This document shows positions 32,098 through 45,600 of a stretch of 64,000 nt of DNA, one piece after another. How positions within the stretch are numbered: the first letter of the stretch is position 1; each line of letters begins with the position of its first letter. The notes under the pieces are model-generated. The model was not told the DNA's origin. It searched no databases and worked only from the letters and a program-made list of their open reading frames with translations. The translations under genes and the position numbers were made by a program. This DNA comes from Symbiodinium natans (lineage: Eukaryota; Sar; Dinophyceae; Suessiales; Symbiodiniaceae): NCBI GenBank assembly GCA_905221605.1, contig CAJNDS010002328.1, positions 1 through 64,000 of the forward strand, written 5' to 3'.

Positions 32098-34976
32098 TGC
32101 TTCTCTCGTCTCTCGCGCGCGCGCGCAAGGCAGGCAATGCTCCGTGTGCGAGGAATTTGGTTGATAGAATCCCATTTGATCTAGCTCTCACGAGTGGCGG
32201 AATCCCTCGATGCAACTTATTGGTGGTTGCTGTCTGCGCGTGGCTCGGGGTGATACCTGTATTCCACCGGAACTGGCAACAGGGTCAATGCCGGCCAGAC
32301 TTGAACGAACACTAGCTCCTTTGCAAGGCCTTCCGGCCACATTCCTATTGAAATTTCGGAAGTTCTACTAGGGAATGTAAACACCTCACCAGCACAATGG
32401 CTAGAATTTAATAGTCATTTAGTTGTCAATGTGACAAACTGAAGGAAGTGGAAGCTCAACGTAGGTGTGCATATGTAGTGCATATATATATATACCTATC
32501 GCACACGTCAAGAAGATCATGCGTCTCCTGCACAATTATTATTGCGCAATTTCTTTCCAAAGCATGGGGCAGTATGCAGACTGCTCTGGGCCTCGGCCGC
32601 ATCTTTGTTGCACTCAGTTGCGAGTCATAGCCCCAGAGACTATATTATTCAGAGATTGACAATTCGACCTTGGTCCCACAGCACATTACGCCATGCAAGC
32701 TTGCAACGGTGCCTACTTGATGGTGATGCGACTTCTCCCTCGACGCTTGCCTCCAAACGACGGGTATGTTTTGTCCTTGTGCTTGCCACCGGCTGAGCAT
32801 GGGTAGGATGATCGGGGTTTTGGAGGTGACAATGTGGATGCGGTGCATCTGGCTACCAAGTGACTAAGTGCTCAAGTCGCATCCCGAGCCGGCTATTGCG
32901 CCTTCGTCTGATTCTCCGCAATGCATGTCTTCACAGCATCGTCTGGGCACGGAAGAATTTCACACTCAAGTCGTCTCGATTACTAAATGATCCTGCAGAT
33001 GCGATACAAGGCCAGTGATAATTTGAACTTTCGAGTCCTCTGAAGCTTACTTTTTAAGCATTCATGATAATCATAACCTTAAACTCCTTTCGCAAACATA
33101 GCCAAATCCTCGGGCCTACGTGGTTCTGTAGCTCTGCACGCATGGAAGATTCCATGGCGGCAATGGAGGACTGTAGATCCTGCCGAGCAAGACCACTTTC
33201 TGGGCTGCACTCTCAATTTGTGGATGATTTACCCTGCGCTGGTTCGTTTCACCCCAAGCTCTATGTATACATCATGCGCCGAATCATGCGCAGTGCCTGC
33301 GGTTTTCCATGCCTGTGGTCGACGGTGGACGTCCGTTCATGGCAACCCCGCATGTTAAACGTGACCTGACATGACACACAGCAAGACTGAAATCTTGGTG
33401 CCCCATGCGCATGCCCCCCTACCCGACCTGCAAACGGAATGTGAACTCAAAATCGAATTGCCCACAAACATAAGCCGGACGAACCTACCATGCAATCGCT
33501 GTCCTTATTTGCACGTTGCAACTCCATTGCCAGTTGAGCTCGGCAGCCGTCCGTGAGCTGTTGGCCCAACTGTGCAGGCAGGTTGAGAGCGAGGGCCCGT
33601 GTGCTGGTGACCGAAGGTTACAGTATAGGGATAGTAGGGGATGAAGGCGGCTCCAATAGGGGATGTATGCTCGCCTCGTAAAGACTACTCTGGCCACTAC
33701 TGGGGGGGGGCGTGGGGGGTTGGGGCTGGAGATGAATTCGCCTCGTCGGTCAACAGTGATTTGAGACACGCAAAAAGAATATGCTCAAACTGCTCACAAT
33801 TTTCATGAACGCTGCCCAACAGCCGCTCAATAGGTGCCCCAACTTGCATCAACCCTCCAGCCCTAGTTCCTTTTGCATCAGGGCTTCGGGCGTCGGGAAC
33901 GTCACATAGAACATGTCACCCACCGTAATTAGCAGCACACATGACTGCAGCACTGCTCTCAAGGAGCCTAAACCCTAACCCACTTGAAAGGATGAAGGTT
34001 CAAGGAGCTCAGAACGCCATGGCTCGGACTTCCCGCAACTAATTTAGGGTTTCGACTCTCACGCTGGCGAAATGCGGGCGAGGACTCTGGTGGTTTAGGG
34101 TTTTGGGTTTAAAACCCTTGGGACCTGTGGATGTCTTTTGCCACCCCTGTAGCCATGCTCCACACGTTGCAGTGGATTTAGGGCTTAGAGAGTTCAGGGA
34201 GCCACCGAATCTACGCTCTCTACCGGGCCCACCTTCTGGAAGTTATCCATCCTCAGACTCCGAACTGCAGGTTTTTCGGAGAAATTCGGACGGGTATTTT
34301 AGTGTACCAGCACACCCTCTTGCAAGCTGTGTGAGGTTACTGGGCCGCTTCGTTTCCTTTTGCAACAAGATGCTGAGTTGTTTGCCTTCCGCAAAAGAGG
34401 ATCGTTCTGAGGGATTCTGGGCTTGAAGCAGTTTGAGTCCCATGGCTTTGGAAACAACTGATACACCTCTCAAGCTTTGGCATTCACCAACTTCGGTATG
34501 ACCTTACAAACACAGAAACAATGTCAAGGCCTCGGGGGGGGGGAGCTCATCATCAAGTGACCCTTGTATGCAAAACCTTGTTCTGCCCTGTGCGTATGAA
34601 TTACGGTCTTCTGCGCGCTCTAGGACAAAGCCCGAAACTCGTGACGTCTGTGCTGGGTCTTTTTGCGTGAGAGAATGCCAAGCACCCTTATGCCCACGTC
34701 TCCATGAACCTTCCGTACTAAGCCCAGACCCCAGTCCATACTGTCCCACTCCCATGTGCAAGTCCTAGACCGGAAATCTTGTAACAATCGAAGGTCGGAA
34801 CCATGGGCCCTTAGTATGGTCCCTTACCCTTGTGTATCGGGATCCCCAAGTATCAGCCCTTCATGTGGGCCCCAAAAGTCAAGCAAAAGGCATCCGCCGT
34901 CGATCCAACGACCGCGGCGAAATGTCCACCTCCTCTTCGGGCCTGCAGCGGGCACTGCCTACGGAGCTTGTATAAA

Positions 34977-35010
34977 CCGTAAACCCTAAACCCTAAAGTC
35001 CTAAAGTCCT
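34977..35010 (-). repeat. Interstitial telomere-like repeat
   Basis: CCCTAAA units in reverse orientation, the last ones degenerate. Confidence 0.8.
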
Positions 35011-36647
35011 ATCAAGAAGGCCATAGGTGCAATGCCAAGTGCCACCCTTCTAGGGCACGTGCCATCCCCTCAAAACCAAGCATGGGGGGGGGGGGGCTTC
35101 TGCTATACAGTGGCGAGAGATGAAGGATAATGTTGTTTCAAGCGTCCTTCTCATGGCAGATGTTTTTTTCGTTTCTCAATGGATCTTTAGAAATATGGAC
35201 ATGGCACAATTTCAGAGTGATTGCATCTTGCGTGGTTTCAGGGCTCAAGCTTCAGGCACACTTTCGCTTGGACGAGGTATGCCACCCCCCCCCCCCCAAT
35301 GAACTGCATGTCCTCTCGACAGCAAGCGCCTCGCAGCTGTGCAGGCCCCCCGGCCGAGGTGGGTCGCGTAGCGTTAAAACTAGTCGGTGTGTATGCGTGC
35401 GTATATATATATATATATGAATCATATCACTGTATCTATTGTTAACATACTCTTGACATGCCATGCCCGAAATAATTTCAAATGGGGCAATTCAAAATAA
35501 ACAAACTGCCTAAGCTGAAAGACTGCCGTGATGGAAATGCTGTGCTCCGGCGGCTTGAACGAGAGATTGTCGCTGCTAATATAAAGTTAACGTGCCTCAC
35601 TTTGAAGCCCAGATCTCGGAGGACCGAGTGAACCACATGTTTACGGTTGGAGTGAGGACATGAACGCCATCGTCTCAACAAAACAATGCTAAACATATAC
35701 AATCAAACAATCACTCGTGAAATCAGAACTTTCCGTGCCAATATAGCATTATGCGAAGGTGCTGATCCCACTGCAGACTGCTCAGTGCCCGGCATCAAGT
35801 TTGCCGCATCCGACAGCAGCTGCGATCCCTGACGATACTGGCATTTCAGGCATCGGGCTGCTGGCAACATGCGAGGAGCTGCCTGGACCCCTCATTCGGG
35901 ACAAAGGAAACTGTTTGCAGCACGATTGGCAGGACAGGTTGTGTATTGTCAGCCATGTTCAAGCGACTCTTGATGATGGCTGCCTACATGTCCAATGCGA
36001 CTTTGATCGGCTCGCTTCGGGCACAGGGGAGAGGGTAGCTCCAGGAGCACCATGTAGTTGCGTCTGCAAGGTTTGCCTCTTCCTTTGGCTTAGCGCATGG
36101 CACGCAACCAAAGTATGAAGCCTGAGTCTTCTTGAGGTGCATCACCAACGAGATCACGCTCTCGACTTCCTGAATGAACAGAAGCATTGCACTCTGAGTT
36201 CGAATCTGCACATCTACCTCCAACATAATCGGCTCTGACCTAAACCGACTACTGAATCCCGAACCCTCTAAGTCCTACGGGCCGCGGAGGCATCGGCCCC
36301 AATCAACCTTTAATTGTTGCTTCGCGGGTCGGCGCCCAGAATGGTCAGGCCCTCCACGATTGAGGCGCCCAAAGTATCGACCTGAGCTGGCTGCCCTTGC
36401 CACAAACGCCTGGCGCTTGAGAACGAGGATTCCGATCCCCATGCTGCCCAGAAAGTGAAGATTGAATGAGGAAGCAGCTAGAAGTTGTCATGATGACGGA
36501 ACCTGATGCGACATTCGAAAACCCTGAACTCTCCAATGAACTCCAATCTCCCAGCAGCAGCCATTCTCAGGCCCCAGGCAGACAGCCGAACCCCCGCGAT
36601 GCTCTCCGCACGCTGCACGCGCTCCGCTTCCAGGAGTTGCTTCATCC

Positions 36648-36687
36648 CTAGGGTTTAGGGTTTAGGGTTTAGGGGTTAGGGTTTAGG
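36648..36687 (+). repeat. Interstitial telomere-like repeat
   Basis: Five TTTAGGG-type units, one with an extra G. Confidence 0.85.
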
Positions 36688-37589
36688 AGGAGAGATGGTT
36701 TGATGCTTCGATCCTTCGTTTGGCACTTGTGCTTACAAACATGCTACTCGCCCAGCCTCGAAGCCCCAACAACCTGTTCTCCAGCAATAGCCGTGGAACT
36801 TTCAACACACTCCCTGTTACACCACAATATCATCTGGTTCTTCAACATGGCCTTCAGGCTCTTGACAAGGAACTTTCAGCTTCACTGAATTAACAGCAGC
36901 ATCCCTTCGCTTGCTTGGAGGCTTCAAAATGGTAAGATCCTTATGAGGGTAGCATAGGGATTATGGTCTTTCATTTTCCTGTGGGTTCTGAAGGAAATAG
37001 TAGGTAGAAGGTGTATGGATGGCAAGTACTCGTGCCCAACCCAACTGCTACAACCCAAACACGAAACTCCGAAAGCTTTTGATTGGAACTTCTTTGCCTG
37101 CAACTTCCTGAAAACCCTAAGCCGTCTCACCCAAGATGCTTTACATTGATCATCCCACTCTACAACATCCTGCAGCTCCCCGATGGGGGGAACCATCCTG
37201 CTGTGTTCAAACAGGCAGTTGTGGATACTTCCCAGCAGGCTTCCGTCACGGGACGCTCTGCGGGCTTCTCGGGGGGTGGGCACTCCACAGACCGGGCCAG
37301 GAGATGGGCACACCGGGCGAGGCGGCGAGGAGAGTGGTTGACTAAAAATCTAACAACCCCACACAGAGGGTGACTGCCTTAATTGCTTGTCTGCTCATTC
37401 CGGGGGGGAGGGAGGTGTGCGTATTACTCCGTTCCGACATCACTGAGGCATGTCGTGACCTCGCAGCTGTGCGGGCAACATTTTGGCTCCACTCTGTTGG
37501 CTTCTGTTGATCAAAGGATGCATTCCTCCTGTTGTGTTGTTTTTGTCAATCTCCTACATCAGAACAACCAAGGTCTTCTGCTGCACTCG

Positions 37590-37706
37590 TTTTTCGCACA
37601 GAATCTCAAAGGCTTGGGGGGGATTGAGCCGTCTGAATCCACAAATGCAGCCATGGCTCTTTCATTTTCTGCACGGAACTCCTCTCGTAGCTGTGCGATG
37701 AGGCTC
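37590..37706 (-). CDS. Candidate coding exon, unknown product
   Basis: After a CATCAG|G acceptor, the minus frame reads a helical, charged segment (SLIAQLREEFRAENERAMAA) followed by FVDSDGSIPPKPLRF. Composition is like a real exon, but no family is recognised and no neighbouring exon was found. Confidence 0.3.
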
Positions 37707-38361
37707 CTGATGTATCAAAACTACGAGGCACGGCAAGAGCTTGCCAGAGGAATATCCAAAACTAAGCGGGGCGGCACAAGTTCACATGCCTAGTCAGCTA
37801 TCACCTTTGCCTTTGCTTGCTGATTGTGCCGTTGCTGCGAAGAAACAGTCACTAAGGTCGAAATCCAGGGCGTTGCATATGGACGACCACGAGAAGCTTA
37901 TGTTCCCAAAAGAGCCTACTACAAATCCGATCGGAAAGTTTAAAAGAAGCGCTTACAAGAGCCTCCCAAAAACCAATTGCAATAAGCCTTCATTGGGAGG
38001 GGGAGGGCCCCCTCTTCACAGAGGGTTGACGAACTGATTTTCATAGCACTTAAGGCCCGCCGTCGCCTTTTGAATATTGACCCGCCCGAAACGCTTGAGA
38101 GAACACTTTACTTGTAAACGACATCTCCAGCACGCTCCAAGGAGTTAGCTTTCGTGCCGGGGGACGACCGGTGAGTTCAACTAATTCGGTCAACAGGCCA
38201 TGGAGCTTCTCGAAAGCCTTTCAGTCTACAAAGGAGGTGCTGTAGGGTGCTGGGACTTTCTCAACATGGCTTTACAAGGCAGGAGGTGCGGCCAACGCTG
38301 GGGAACTGCTCAGAAGCAGGGCCAAGAAAGAATGGCTCTGTAAGCTGCACAGCTCCATCAT

Positions 38362-38760
38362 ACGCTGAGGATCTGCTGGCTTTGATTGTCCACCGGCGTG
38401 GCCATGGCTCGAAGACGTTATGCAAGGAAGGTGCCTAGCCGCCTAGCCTGAAGGATCCGAGATCTCCCTACGATATGTCTATTACAAGTCTACCGCATGC
38501 ATCATGATAACGCAGCACAGAATCCTTGAGCAGGTTGCAGGGCTCTGACTCCAGATGATGGCAGGGGACCCTGCCCTATCTAAAGTACAACCGGTGTCAC
38601 ATGGCTCACATGCATTTTACCACCTAGAAGGAATCAACATTTTATTAAGATTTGGCTATGCTATTTCAAACGTTCATAAAAAGGACATGGGTTTCCGCAA
38701 CTCTGCCGCAGCAGCGCCAAGTATGCTTCAACTCGCCGGCGGCTCTGTCCAAAGTGAGCT
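38362..38760. repeat. Duplication unit 1, left flank segment
   Basis: Matches 46432-46920 in the same orientation, best at both ends (GCTGAGGATCTGCTGGCTTTG and CGCCGGCGG near 38735). No coding function recognised. Confidence 0.75.
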
Positions 38761-39048
38761 CCCCTGACAGGATTGGAGGTTCTTACAACTATTACAACTT
38801 AAAGAGAAGCCATTTAGGGTTTTCTGTTATGTTAATATAAACAACCCTAGATGAGGTTCGTAAAACTTAAAGACAAGCCCTGCGCCCCATCCAATCCTGC
38901 GCACTTTCGCGGAATCATGCGACTATTTGAAGGTTCATATGGGTACTTAGAAGTAGGTTTCCAAGTAGGGTAACTATGGTGATAAGCCGTACTTAGGGTA
39001 CTTTTTACCATACTCATAAGTGCCCATGAACCTCCAAGTATACTTCCT

Positions 39049-39116
39049 CCCTCAGGCTTTGAGAGTGCCCGTTGTCGTGCGCTGGCGCGGGGCACTCGAG
39101 GAAGGCCTGAAAGCGT
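39049..39116. repeat. Duplication unit 1, short conserved segment
   Basis: About 68 bp matching 49191-49257, including TGTCGTGCGCTGGCG versus CGTCGTGCGCTGGCG. A one-base length difference breaks the shared minus-strand frame. Confidence 0.7.
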
Positions 39117-39659
39117 TGCCGTTTCATGCTTCTTCTTATGTCATGGAAACAGTAAGCCTTCAATACACAGCCTGGCAGGCAACAAATCTGAAGACCAAAC
39201 ACCCAGACCTTCAGACATCTTATCTAACAATTTTGATCAAACTGCGCGAAGTTTGTTGGTAAAGGTTTGGCCAAACCCTTTTTGTACAAGGTTTAGGTGT
39301 GGCCGATACTGTCTGCGGCAAGCTATTTGGGAATTTCAAGTTGTCGGCTCCGGTTGTTCGTGAAGCTACTGGGGAATTCAAAAATTTGTGACGCAAGGAC
39401 TCGTCTATGTTCAGACTTGAAAATAATACAAAATCGGCGTGGTTGGGGTGGGCGCGGGTGCAACCCCCTCCATTTGCAAACGCAAACACACTGCCTCGGG
39501 ATCTTTAGGATTGAACGGATTTGGAGGGGGGGGGGGGATAAATGCGCAGGGGACCTGAGGACCACAGAACCAGGGGACCAGAGCTAAACACGAGTTGGCC
39601 ACACCCTACAAAAAGACCCCCGTGAGGCAAAACCAAACAGAGCTCTTCGTGGACTCCGG

Positions 39660-42600
39660 ATATTCCGCTCTCAACTCGCAGTGAAGAATCTCTTCCAGCC
39701 ACGAGCGTGCACACTTGTGCTGCTCGCAGGATCGGGAGCTCAAGATGGGGTATCTGAAGCCATGCGGCGACCTGGAACACACTGAACTTTGTGCCTCCAA
39801 CCTTGCTCTGAAGATTCTGCAGGATCCGCATGGGCCCGGGCCCCCTTCGAGCACCAAAACTCGTGTTAAAAGGAATGTGAATGACAATGCTGGAGCAGCA
39901 AAAGAAGAGTGGCTACCCCCAACATCATCATGCTGGCATGATAGCTCACGGCATTAGGAATTTCAACAGCCCGAAAATTTTGGATCTTCGTTCACCCCTG
40001 ACCTCGGAGGTCTAGCAAAGACCTGTTTGGGTGCAGTGATGGGTTACCTTGTCTTGTATTCGGTCACTCCCCAGCAAATGCCACCAAGTGCAGCTGCAAG
40101 GCAAGCCTCTGAGCTCGCCAGGTCTGTGAAACTCCCCAACAGGGTGATGGACATCCTCCACAATGCCAACGTCATTCGGACATGGCCGGCGTGGGCACCT
40201 AGTCCAGAGATCTTGGCCGATCACTTGTTCACGTTCTTGAGGTCCGCGCAGCTCTCCTACGCGTCATGGAAGGCACTTTGACACACAGGATTCCCAACTG
40301 AACTCCCATTGTTCTCCGCCATTGGTTCACTCCTCCCTCCCATCGTCCCATCTCCCCTCCCCCCTCTAACCTTGTGTTTATGCAGATATATACAAGCCCA
40401 CAGAGCCAGGCAGTGGATCTGAACTTGGGTATAAAACGCGATGAAGCATACTGAGGGCTAGAACTGCTAGCAAATGTCTTTGCTGCCGGACTAAAGATGT
40501 GGACAACGTTTCAGGCACACCAACTGAAGGCTTGGGACACGCCGTCCTTGACGCGCTTCACCATGGTCATCTCGCATTCGCGGATCCACTTACGGGGGTC
40601 GTAGTAACTCCTCAGCTGTGGTCATGGGGTCGAAGTCTATCTGAGGTTGCGCCGGAGGGCCTTTGTAGGATGATCCTGAAGTCAGCAGCTGTCCTCTCTC
40701 TGTTCGGGTACGCTTCTTGTTTTTGTTTTTGCTTGGGAGCCAGAGCCACTTGTCAGATAGACCATCTTGCACGCCTCCTCGGCCTCAGCCCTCACACATC
40801 CGCCCCCTGGGCAACATGCCCCCGAAGTCTTCCCAATACTGCTCTGGGAGCTCTGTTTTTAGGTTCCTGCACGCGTGAAGATGCGTAACGACATATCAGG
40901 TTTCTTGCTTGACGAATGCTCCCATGATTGCTCTGCAGGTGACGTTGAGTACTGTAGCCCGCGCGGACAAGCAGATGTTGTGCTACGCTTGTGGTCTCTT
41001 GACGTTGAAAGCCTCCAGCGCCTCCTCAACTTAGGACGCTTGTGTAGCAACATTGCATACATGACCAATGTAGACTCTCAAAAATTTGGCCTCGAGCCTC
41101 GAGTTCCAAGGTGCTTACTTAAGGTATTTCAAGATATACAGACGCAACTCGACTGACTATAATGGCACAGCTGCGAAGCCACGAAGACTTAATATTCAAA
41201 GAGTGCCACAAAGGCCGAAAAGGTTAGCGCCTGCATATCTCTTATTCTAATCGACAAGCCTTCGGATCCCAAATCCGTTCCTAATAGCTCAGGCACTTGT
41301 TCGGCTTGTCCTCGCCCTGAAGCATTCCACCGCGACAGCGGGAAACTGCTGCAACGTGATGCAACGTGCTCAGAAGATTCAACTCAAGCCGGGAGACCAA
41401 GTTCTGAATTTCCGGATGGCAGCCCCTGCGGAGGCCCCCGCCTCCGGGTTGCCAATCTGGCCCTGCAGGTAGCCTTCTTTGGCCTTGTAGAACTTCAGGA
41501 GGCCTCGTCAATGTCACCGACGCAAACAATCGGAAACTGCCGGCAATTGGCAATTGACTGTTTACTACCGGTGCTTCATTGACGCCCATGTATGCAGCAC
41601 GCCGCAGAAGGGATGAAGTGGTTGCGCTGGCCCCGGCATCTGAGTCTAGCAGGGGCTGAGATCTGCTTTTTGGAAACTGATAGCCTTCCCAGTACGCCCA
41701 CTGGGTGTCGGTATCGACGTTCATCTTCCTGGGTGACAAGAGTTCTGCAAGCACAGGCGTCTTAGTCGACCTACCAGGCTTCCCCAGCATGCCTCTGCCA
41801 CCCCTTCAAATCGGAGGCCGGGCGGCACAACGCCGGCGTTGAGGGCCGTCTCGATTTTCTCCTTCTCGGAGCCAGAACCGCCATGGAAGACCTCAGCAGA
41901 TCGTCCCACATGGAACTCGCCTGGAAGCTGTGAATGGACAAGCGGACGGTGCCGATCATTGGATCATGCAGGCAAGGATGGCAGCCTGAGTCTTGTCACG
42001 TGCTTGTCACAACGGGTCGGCCCTCTTCGGTCATGTCCTTGCATCATAATATGACAAATATATTTATCTGTACACAAATCCAAATAGAATACAACTAAAA
42101 GCAAAAAAAACGAATATATATATATATATATATGTACATATATATGTGTATATATATATATAAACATACACATCTATGTAGAAAGGTCTATAATCCATAG
42201 ATAGGCTGGACCAGGGCCAAGCTCCAAAGCAGCTCCCAACAGTTCCAAGTTTACTGGCCCACGGACATCCAGAGACCCCTAGGCGAGGCACAAAGTTGAG
42301 CGGTTTCGGGATGTCCTTGCCAGAGGCCTGCATCTTGGACCAGCATCGAAAAGCTCTTTGTTGCACGTGTCGTGTGCTGCTGCGTCATGTCACCCAGTGC
42401 TTCCAGATGCAACTCATCACCGACATTCACCCCGACTATAAAGCACAATGCTCATAAGCCTACTGAAGCAGGCTGTCGACTCCCAGGTGGCATACGCTTC
42501 TGTGTCCAAATGCCATCATCAAATGCCAGGAGGTTGATGGCTGCCAGTGCCTTGAGCTGCTCGCTGGCATATGCCTGCATGTCATTCAGCCTCGGTGTTG

Positions 42601-45600
42601 CTTGCACCTCCTATATCGCATGTAGCCACTTAAGCCGAACAGCATGTAGCAATCATTATGACAACCTGTCTATCCGAGGCTGTTTTGCTGGCAGTGCGCA
42701 GCTCCGGCTTCAGCACGACGTTGCCAGCCTGATGTCTCTCGCATGTGCACTGCGAATGAAGGCTGCCTACTTCTTCGGAAACCTGTGGGACTCCTACAAG
42801 ATGAAGAAGTTAAGCTTTCATTGGAACAGTGGCGGCAGAAAGGAATCCTGCAAAGCGGCCTCCCCACACCTGCAAGCCCGGCCTTGTACACGCCGTGCAC
42901 GTTGCCGAAAGCTGCCGCAATGGTGAACTTCTCGGAGATGGGGCTAAGGCCCTGGTACACCTGCCGGGGAATGATGTGGGTGGGGGGAGGGGGGGGGACA
43001 TGGACGCCACGAGCCAACCCCAACTCACGACACACAGCACCTACCTTGAAGACATCCTCCGGTGTCGAGTAAAGCTTCTCCTGCAAGTATTAGCCCATCT
43101 TGGCGCGCTTGAAAACACTTGTAATGGGGCAGATTCCACCGCACAGGTTTCGAAGAAATGAAAGGGACGCATGGCTTGTCAATAAGGCATTGCAGGGATC
43201 CTTGGCCATGCCGGTGTTGTCCACACCATCTTCAACACCGCCGGTGATGCCAATCCTTGTCGTTGGCCAGTCGACATTCATGTTGCCGCTGTGGCAAGCA
43301 TGCTCATGATATCTGGGTAGTCTGTATAGGCATAGGTCCTACCTGCTCTCGCTGTTAGCGGCCACAGTGGGTGTGTCTTCGGATGAGCAGAAGTCACAAT
43401 ACCCTGAAACCGCGTGCTTTAAACAACTTGCACCGCATGTCAATAAAAAACAATGCGCGACCGCGAGAGGATGGGCGTCTGTTGATCCATGCTCATTCGA
43501 GATCTGAAATATGACATATCTTTGAAAGCCGAACCGACCGAACCGACAAAAAACCCGAAGGCACGCGGCCTTCCATGTGAGCAACCTTCATCATTTTCAC
43601 TAGTTTGTTATGCGAACTTCGTGTATCTTATCGCACGATACAGTTCTATGGGCCTATGGTGTGGTCTCATCCATGTGCAGGCGAACACTTTCTTTGACCG
43701 GTACCGACGGACATCTCTGAACTTGCCGACGAAAATTTACGCCGGGCGGCTCCATCTCCAGGATTTGGTTCATGGGCGCCATCCTCTTCCTTCGAGGCTC
43801 TTGGTCTTGACAGCTGCATTCGTAACGAAACGACGTTTCTAGAACAGGCAGCTGAAGCCCTATGCTCATGTAGCAAGGGGGGGTTGTAAACATTACATCG
43901 TGTAAGGAAAGCTGACGGAGGTCAACAGGCCCGGCTTGGGATCTTCCAAGAGCCGGTTGAGTGCTGCCGCGGATCAGGTACTTGGCACAGATCTCGATGT
44001 TCTCCTCGTCCGGTTCCTGGGAGGTCTGGTCAACCATACTGACAGATTTGCTGCACCGTTAAAGACACCAGACGCACCCACAAGAGAGACTCCAAGGGCG
44101 ACTTCTGTCCGGCTTCCTCAAAACTTGCTTTGCACGGGCCTCCGAGAGGTCGAGCATGTGCGAGGAAAACAGAGGCTCTCCGTGTTGCCTGACAGTGGAT
44201 GAAGGCACCAGCGGCGAGCTGCTTCCGAAAAAAGAACCAATGGGATGTCTTGCCAGTCAGATGGGTTTCTGACGTACTGTACCCTTCAATTCAGACAATG
44301 ACAACGACGACAACAGACTCCGAGACACTTTCCGATGCTTCCCTTCAGGAACACTGTCACCACCACAGCACCAGCAAGCGAAATGCGGCGCAGGGGCTTA
44401 AAGTATGCCTCGTCGGCGTCGAGCATGCCATCGAACCAAGGGAGCCTACAGCGACACTATGTATTCACTGTCACACACGGTCACACTGCCCTGCGCCTTC
44501 TGCTTAACTTCCGCCAAGACACAGCTTCTTGGCGCAGTGGTCAGAATGCACCAGTACCGGAAGACCTCGAAGCCGAAGAAACTGAAAGAAGAAAAATGGG
44601 CCTCTACAGCCACCCGAGCTGACGTGGTCCCGAGAAATCCTGTGAAGACGCGTGCTTCTGCATAAGCAGACTCTTGCACACAGCTCCGTACTCAAATCCG
44701 CTCACCACCTCTGGCAGCTCTTGCCCAAAGTCCGAGTAGCCATAGGCGGGCGCCACCGCACGCACGAAGTGCGCACCAGCCACAGCCCCAAGAATGGAGG
44801 CCTGGGAGGACTTCTCGAACATGAATGCATGTGTGCGTGTGTGCGCCGGACTGGCAACCCAAACACCAAACCCAGGATCCGAGCCTGAAGCTTTCCCTTC
44901 TCGTTGGGCAGCGACTTGCCAGCCTTGAATGCGATAATTTTGAGGCCAGGGAAGGCTGGTTGTCTAGGGCATGAAGTTCTGCCTCACCCGGGCGCAGCAG
45001 AATATACCGTGGCCCACGAACGCCACCAAACACTCTCTTGCATCCTTGGTTCTTTATAATATTACAACCCGAAATCCCTGGCTCCTGACATCCAGGCGGC
45101 CAAGAAAGCGGAGCCACCCTCGGAGAATTGGACCATGCAAGGCCGGCCAAGCTCCTGCTTTGCGCTGGGAGGGGCCGTCCAGTCTCGGACCATGTCAGAT
45201 TCACTCACAGAAAAGCTCCTTGGCAGCTTCCAGGACGGAGTTGATGGTGCTCGTGCTCGTGCAGTTGAAAGCCGGAATCGCATATCCTTCTTTCTTCGCC
45301 TGAGCTGCCGCAGTTTAGGCTGCATTCAGCTGTTCAACTCTCGGCAGCCGTTCAGTACAACAAATGGGGACCTGCGTGGATTGTTCTTGCAGGAATGCTG
45401 TCTTCACCACCTGCCGATCCCTCTACGACAGCCACGTGGCATGTTGCAACAGGTTCCAGGCGACGTCGCCGGTCACGACGCCGGCCTGCGGCGAAAACAA
45501 AGCCCCAAACGAGGAGCAAAGCTTCTTCATCAAACAAACGTGCCCGCTGCATCTGATGATTGCTGTCACGAAAATCTCGAGAACTGCGGGTGCCCACCAG

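Larger units (their letters stand above)
31927..37589. other. No recognisable gene; scattered simple and telomere-like repeats
   Basis: Contains a GACTCTTG tandem repeat, a G run at ~35085, a C run at ~35285, TA repeats near 32480 and 35405, and CCCTAAA/TTTAGGG tracts. ORFs such as 36226-35984 minus have plausible composition but no recognisable family. Confidence 0.45.

Noticed and set aside
35230-35250. GGGCTCAAG at 35238 and 49734 (plus) and AGGCTCAAG near 19829 (minus) as further spliced-leader relics
   Set aside because: Only eight bases match, about the number expected by chance in 64 kb, and no gene start follows them.
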